NCBI GenBank assembly: GCA_020062605.1
Contig: JAGUWA010000288.1
Span: 1-6,871 of the forward strand
DNA length: 6,871 bases
Reading direction: 5' to 3'
Source of the DNA: Parvibaculum sp.
GTDB lineage: Bacteria; Pseudomonadota; Alphaproteobacteria; Parvibaculales; Parvibaculaceae
Part shown: piece after piece, positions 5,746-6,871 of the stretch
Numbering within the stretch: the first letter of the stretch is position 1
Layout of the letters: the number at the start of each line of letters is the position of its first letter
Made by a program: the position numbers and the translations under genes
The notes under the pieces: model-generated
Seen by the model: only the letters and a program-made list of their open reading frames with translations
Database searches by the model: none
What the model was told of the DNA's origin: nothing

Positions 5746-6849
5746 TCAGGACAACGTCGCGAGCGCGGCGGGGTTGAACGCCATGAGTTTGTCGAACGCG
5801 CCCTGATGCACCTTCTGCGCCCATGCCGGGTCCACAAGAAGCGCGCGGCCGACGCCGACGAGATCGAACTCGCCCTTCTCCAGCCTGTCCAGAAGCTCGT
5901 CGATGCCCGTCGCCTCCGAGCTCTCGCCGCCGAAGGAGGCGATGAACTCGCCCGACAGGCTGACGCTGCCAACCGTGATGCTGGGCTTGCCGGTGAGCTT
6001 CTTCGTCCAGCCCGCGAGGTTGAGGTCTGATCCCTCGAACTCGGGCTCCCAGAAACGGCGCTGCGAGCAATGGAAGGCGTCGACGCCCGCGTCGGACAGC
6101 GGCTTCAGGAAGGCCGCGAGTTCGTCCGGCGTCGTGGCGAGCTTCGCCGTGTAGTCCTGCTGTTTCCACTGCGAGAAGCGAAGGATCAGCGGGAAATCCT
6201 TGCCGGCCTCACGGCGGATCGCCTCGATGATTTCAACGGCAAAACGCGTACGCGCGACAAGGTCGCCGCCATATTCGTCCTCGCGCTGGTTGGTGCCTTC
6301 CCAGAAGAACTGGTCGATGAGATAGCCATGCGCGCCGTGGACCTCGACGCCGTCGAAACCGCATTCACGGGCATCTGCCGCCGCGCGCCCGAAAGCCTCG
6401 ATCGTGTCCTTGATCTCCTTCTTCGTCATCGGCTCGGAGCGCTTCTTGCCCGGCGCCACGAGGCCCGAGGGGCCGTGGCTCGGCAGGCCGGAATTGGTTG
6501 CCTTCTCGGGGTTGCGCGTCATCCCCACATGCCAGATCTGCGGCATGATCTTGCCACCAACGGCATGCACCTCCTCGACCACGCGCTTCCAGCCGTTGAG
6601 CGCATCTTCGCCCCAGAATTGCGGCACGTTCGGATCGCCCGTCGCGACTGGCGAGTTGACCGTTGTCCCCTCGGTGATGATGAGGCCGCATTCAGCTTCG
6701 GCGCGACGGCGATAATAGGCAGCGACTTCCGGGCCGGGAACGCCACCCGGCGATTTCGAACGCGTCATGGGTGCCATGACGACGCGATTGGGCAACTCGA
6801 GCCCGTTGAGTATAAAGGGCTCGAACAAGGGGGCCACGGAACGGCTCAT
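5746..6849 (-). CDS. Old Yellow Enzyme family NADH:flavin oxidoreductase (ene-reductase)
   Basis: A 367-residue FMN-binding TIM barrel, full length for Old Yellow Enzymes, which use NAD(P)H to reduce activated C=C bonds of enals, enones, nitro-olefins or similar compounds in the cytoplasm. Motifs in order are RVVMAPMTRS (22-31), with T29 at the flavin-tuning position; E60-G61; Q104 in PQIWHVG (flavin contact); H171 and H174 in VHGAHGY (substrate-anchoring pair), with Y176 as the likely proton donor; the NQREDEYGG block (187-195); R224 in LRFSQW; and the phosphate-binding VGVGRALLVDP (331-341). There is no C-terminal iron-sulfur or second flavin domain, so this is not a dienoyl-CoA reductase type. 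The HSQRRFWEPEF-like region (CSQRRFWEPEF, 261-271) differs from the classic yeast-type enzymes and suggests a distinct subgroup. GAGG at 6861-6858 precedes the ATG by 8 bases. It converges on the lyase gene. Confidence 0.94.
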   Translation of the reverse strand: MSRSVAPLFEPFILNGLELPNRVVMAPMTRSKSPGGVPGPEVAAYYRRRAEAECGLIITEGTTVNSPVATGDPNVPQFWGEDALNGWKRVVEEVHAVGGKIMPQIWHVGMTRNPEKATNSGLPSHGPSGLVAPGKKRSEPMTKKEIKDTIEAFGRAAADARECGFDGVEVHGAHGYLIDQFFWEGTNQREDEYGGDLVARTRFAVEIIEAIRREAGKDFPLILRFSQWKQQDYTAKLATTPDELAAFLKPLSDAGVDAFHCSQRRFWEPEFEGSDLNLAGWTKKLTGKPSITVGSVSLSGEFIASFGGESSEATGIDELLDRLEKGEFDLVGVGRALLVDPAWAQKVHQGAFDKLMAFNPAALATLS

Positions 6850-6871
6850 GGATTTTTCCTCGAGTGGGTGA

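Noticed and set aside
4627..6855. 13-base direct repeat GGCTCATGGATTT at 4627-4639 and 6843-6855, bracketing the lyase and ene-reductase genes
   Set aside because: About one such match is expected by chance every few windows of this size. There are no further shared bases, no transposase and no insertion signature.

Overview
The window looks like an ordinary chromosomal stretch of a GC-rich alphaproteobacterium. The evidence is the high G+C, the strong GC bias at third codon positions (which opens long antisense reading frames), the protein families, and two promoters close to the alphaproteobacterial CTTGAC-N17-CTATAT pattern. An affiliation near Hyphomicrobiales is a guess. There is no insertion sequence, integrase, CRISPR array, phage gene or toxin-antitoxin pair. 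I did not find a clearly new system. The most interesting parts are a tandem transporter duplication with matched promoters, an outlying CitE-like lyase, and a small cysteine-rich exported protein.

Left part (2-1769, all minus strand). In transcription order: a glutathione S-transferase-family protein (1769-1152), a strong hairpin (1139-1108), a small exported six-cysteine protein of unknown function (1013-621), a PaaI-like hotdog thioesterase (574-158), and tRNA-Ser(UGA) (91-2). The exported protein and the thioesterase lie 46 bases apart and may be co-transcribed. The transferase is probably separated from them by the hairpin.

Middle part (1770-5739, plus strand). A 167-base divergent intergenic region leads into two tandem 12-helix major facilitator transporters (1937-3223 and 3331-4623). 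They align end to end without gaps at roughly 56% identity by hand count. Each is preceded by its own promoter-like element of the form CTTGG[C/G]-N17-[T/C]TATCTAGG. A CitE/malyl-CoA-lyase-like enzyme follows (4696-5739) after 72 bases and may be read from the second transporter's promoter.

Right part (5746-6849, minus strand). An Old Yellow Enzyme-family flavin ene-reductase converges on the lyase, with six bases between the stop codons.

How the genes may work together is inference only. The transporters resemble organic-acid carriers, the lyase should cleave or form a short CoA ester, and the ene-reductase acts on activated C=C bonds. An organic-acid uptake and breakdown module is therefore plausible. 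No CoA-transferase, CoA-ligase or hydratase is in view to complete a pathway, and no regulator is present in the window.
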